DNA of 6,516 bases from Acidaminococcaceae bacterium. GTDB taxonomy: Bacteria > Bacillota > Negativicutes > Acidaminococcales > Acidaminococcaceae. The DNA is taken from positions 1 through 6,516 of the forward strand of contig JAFSOW010000075.1 in NCBI GenBank assembly GCA_017443165.1. Reading direction: 5' to 3'. Shown piece by piece: positions 6,092-6,516 of the stretch. Each line of letters begins with the position of its first letter. Position 1 is the stretch's first letter. Both the position numbers and the translations under genes were made by a program. The notes below the pieces were generated by a model. It was not told the DNA's origin and did not search any database. It was given only the letters and a program-made list of their open reading frames with translations.

Positions 6092-6451
6092 ATGATCACT
6101 CTTGCGGAAGCCAAAAGCTACCTGAGAGTTGAGACGGAAATGACAGCAGAGGATGACCTGATTGCCGGTCTGATCAGTGCAGCTTCCGATTACATTCAGG
6201 AGTGCACTGGGAAGGTTGATGACGGGTCGTCCCTGTACAGTTTATGTGAAAAAATTCTGGTCGCGCACTGGTATGAAAACCGCACGGTTGTTGCCAGTGC
6301 GACGACTGAATTGCCGCATAGTGTACAGGCGATGCTGACGCACATCAAACTGTCAGGAAAATATGTGCCGCAAACCGGCGAAGAATCACAGAGCCAGGGC
6401 GCAACACAAACAGAAGAAACGACACAGAGCGAGGAACCGGAAGATGGTTGA
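6092..6451 (+). CDS. Head-tail connector protein (HK97 gp6-like)
   Basis: This 119-residue protein resembles the small all-helical connector proteins that form a ring beneath the portal. The opening MITLAEAKSYLRVE, followed by DDLIAGLISAASDYIQECTGK (21-41) and the helix YSLCEKILVAHWYENR (49-64), is characteristic of this family. The helical core ends near residue 92, and residues 93-119 are an added low-complexity tail of Gln, Thr, Ser and Glu that looks disordered. The start is ATG 6092 with AGAGG (6078-6082) overlapping the capsid stop, 13 bases after the capsid gene. The end overlaps the next gene by 8 bases. Confidence 0.88.
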   Translation: MITLAEAKSYLRVETEMTAEDDLIAGLISAASDYIQECTGKVDDGSSLYSLCEKILVAHWYENRTVVASATTELPHSVQAMLTHIKLSGKYVPQTGEESQSQGATQTEETTQSEEPEDG

Positions 6452-6516
6452 TATCGGTAAACTGCGGCACCGGATTGAGATTCAGAAGCCGACGAAAACA
6501 GCTGATGACGCCGGCG
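6444..6516 (+). CDS. Head-tail adaptor, 3'-truncated by window edge
   Basis: An ATG at 6444 begins a frame that stays open to the window end, giving 24 residues that start MVDIGKLRHRIEIQKPT. This opening is typical of phage head-tail joining proteins (SPP1 gp16-like stopper/adaptor family), and the position directly after the connector agrees. GAGGA (6431-6435), inside the connector gene, serves as ribosome binding site 8 bases upstream. The start overlaps the connector stop by 8 bases, suggesting coupled translation. The family assignment rests on the N-terminus and context only. Confidence 0.75.
   Translation, partial: MVDIGKLRHRIEIQKPTKTADDAG

Overview
The window is the packaging and head-morphogenesis module of a tailed phage or prophage of the HK97 type. 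The best guess for the host is a Bacillota bacterium (Clostridia- or Negativicutes-like). This rests on strong AGGAGG-type ribosome binding sites, frequent GTG/TTG starts, moderate GC, and the gene order HNH nuclease, P27-type small terminase, large terminase, HK97-type portal, prohead protease, capsid, gp6-like connector, head-tail adaptor. The host genus cannot be fixed from the sequence. No integrase, tRNA, CRISPR array or insertion sequence is visible.

Layout. Positions 1-246 hold the 3' end of an unrecognised plus-strand gene. Positions 247-421 separate it from the structural genes. That stretch contains a well-formed plus-strand intrinsic terminator (382-409) and, on the minus strand, a promoter-like pair (395-368), a very good Shine-Dalgarno and a small proline-rich reading frame (344-228) that is interrupted by TAA at its fifth codon. 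Positions 422-6516 are a compact plus-strand block: HNH (422-733), a GC-rich gap with inverted repeats that could hold the cos site (711-822), small terminase (831-1184), large terminase (1181-2848, ATGA overlap), portal (2864-4096), prohead protease (4071-4670, overlapping the portal end by 26 bases), a 175-base leader with repeats and hairpins (4671-4845), major capsid protein (4846-6078), head-tail connector (6092-6451) and the start of a head-tail adaptor (6444-6516, cut by the window edge).

How the genes work together. The portal, capsid protein (with a built-in N-terminal scaffold domain) and protease would assemble a prohead, and the protease would remove the scaffold domain. The small and large terminase with the HNH protein would recognise, cut and pump the genome through the portal, and the connector and adaptor would close the portal and form the tail-joining surface. 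Most of this is a well-known module. The parts the known genes do not explain are the non-coding or cryptic ones: the interrupted minus-strand gene, the terminator directly in front of the late block, the inverted repeats before the small terminase, and the structured leader before the capsid gene.
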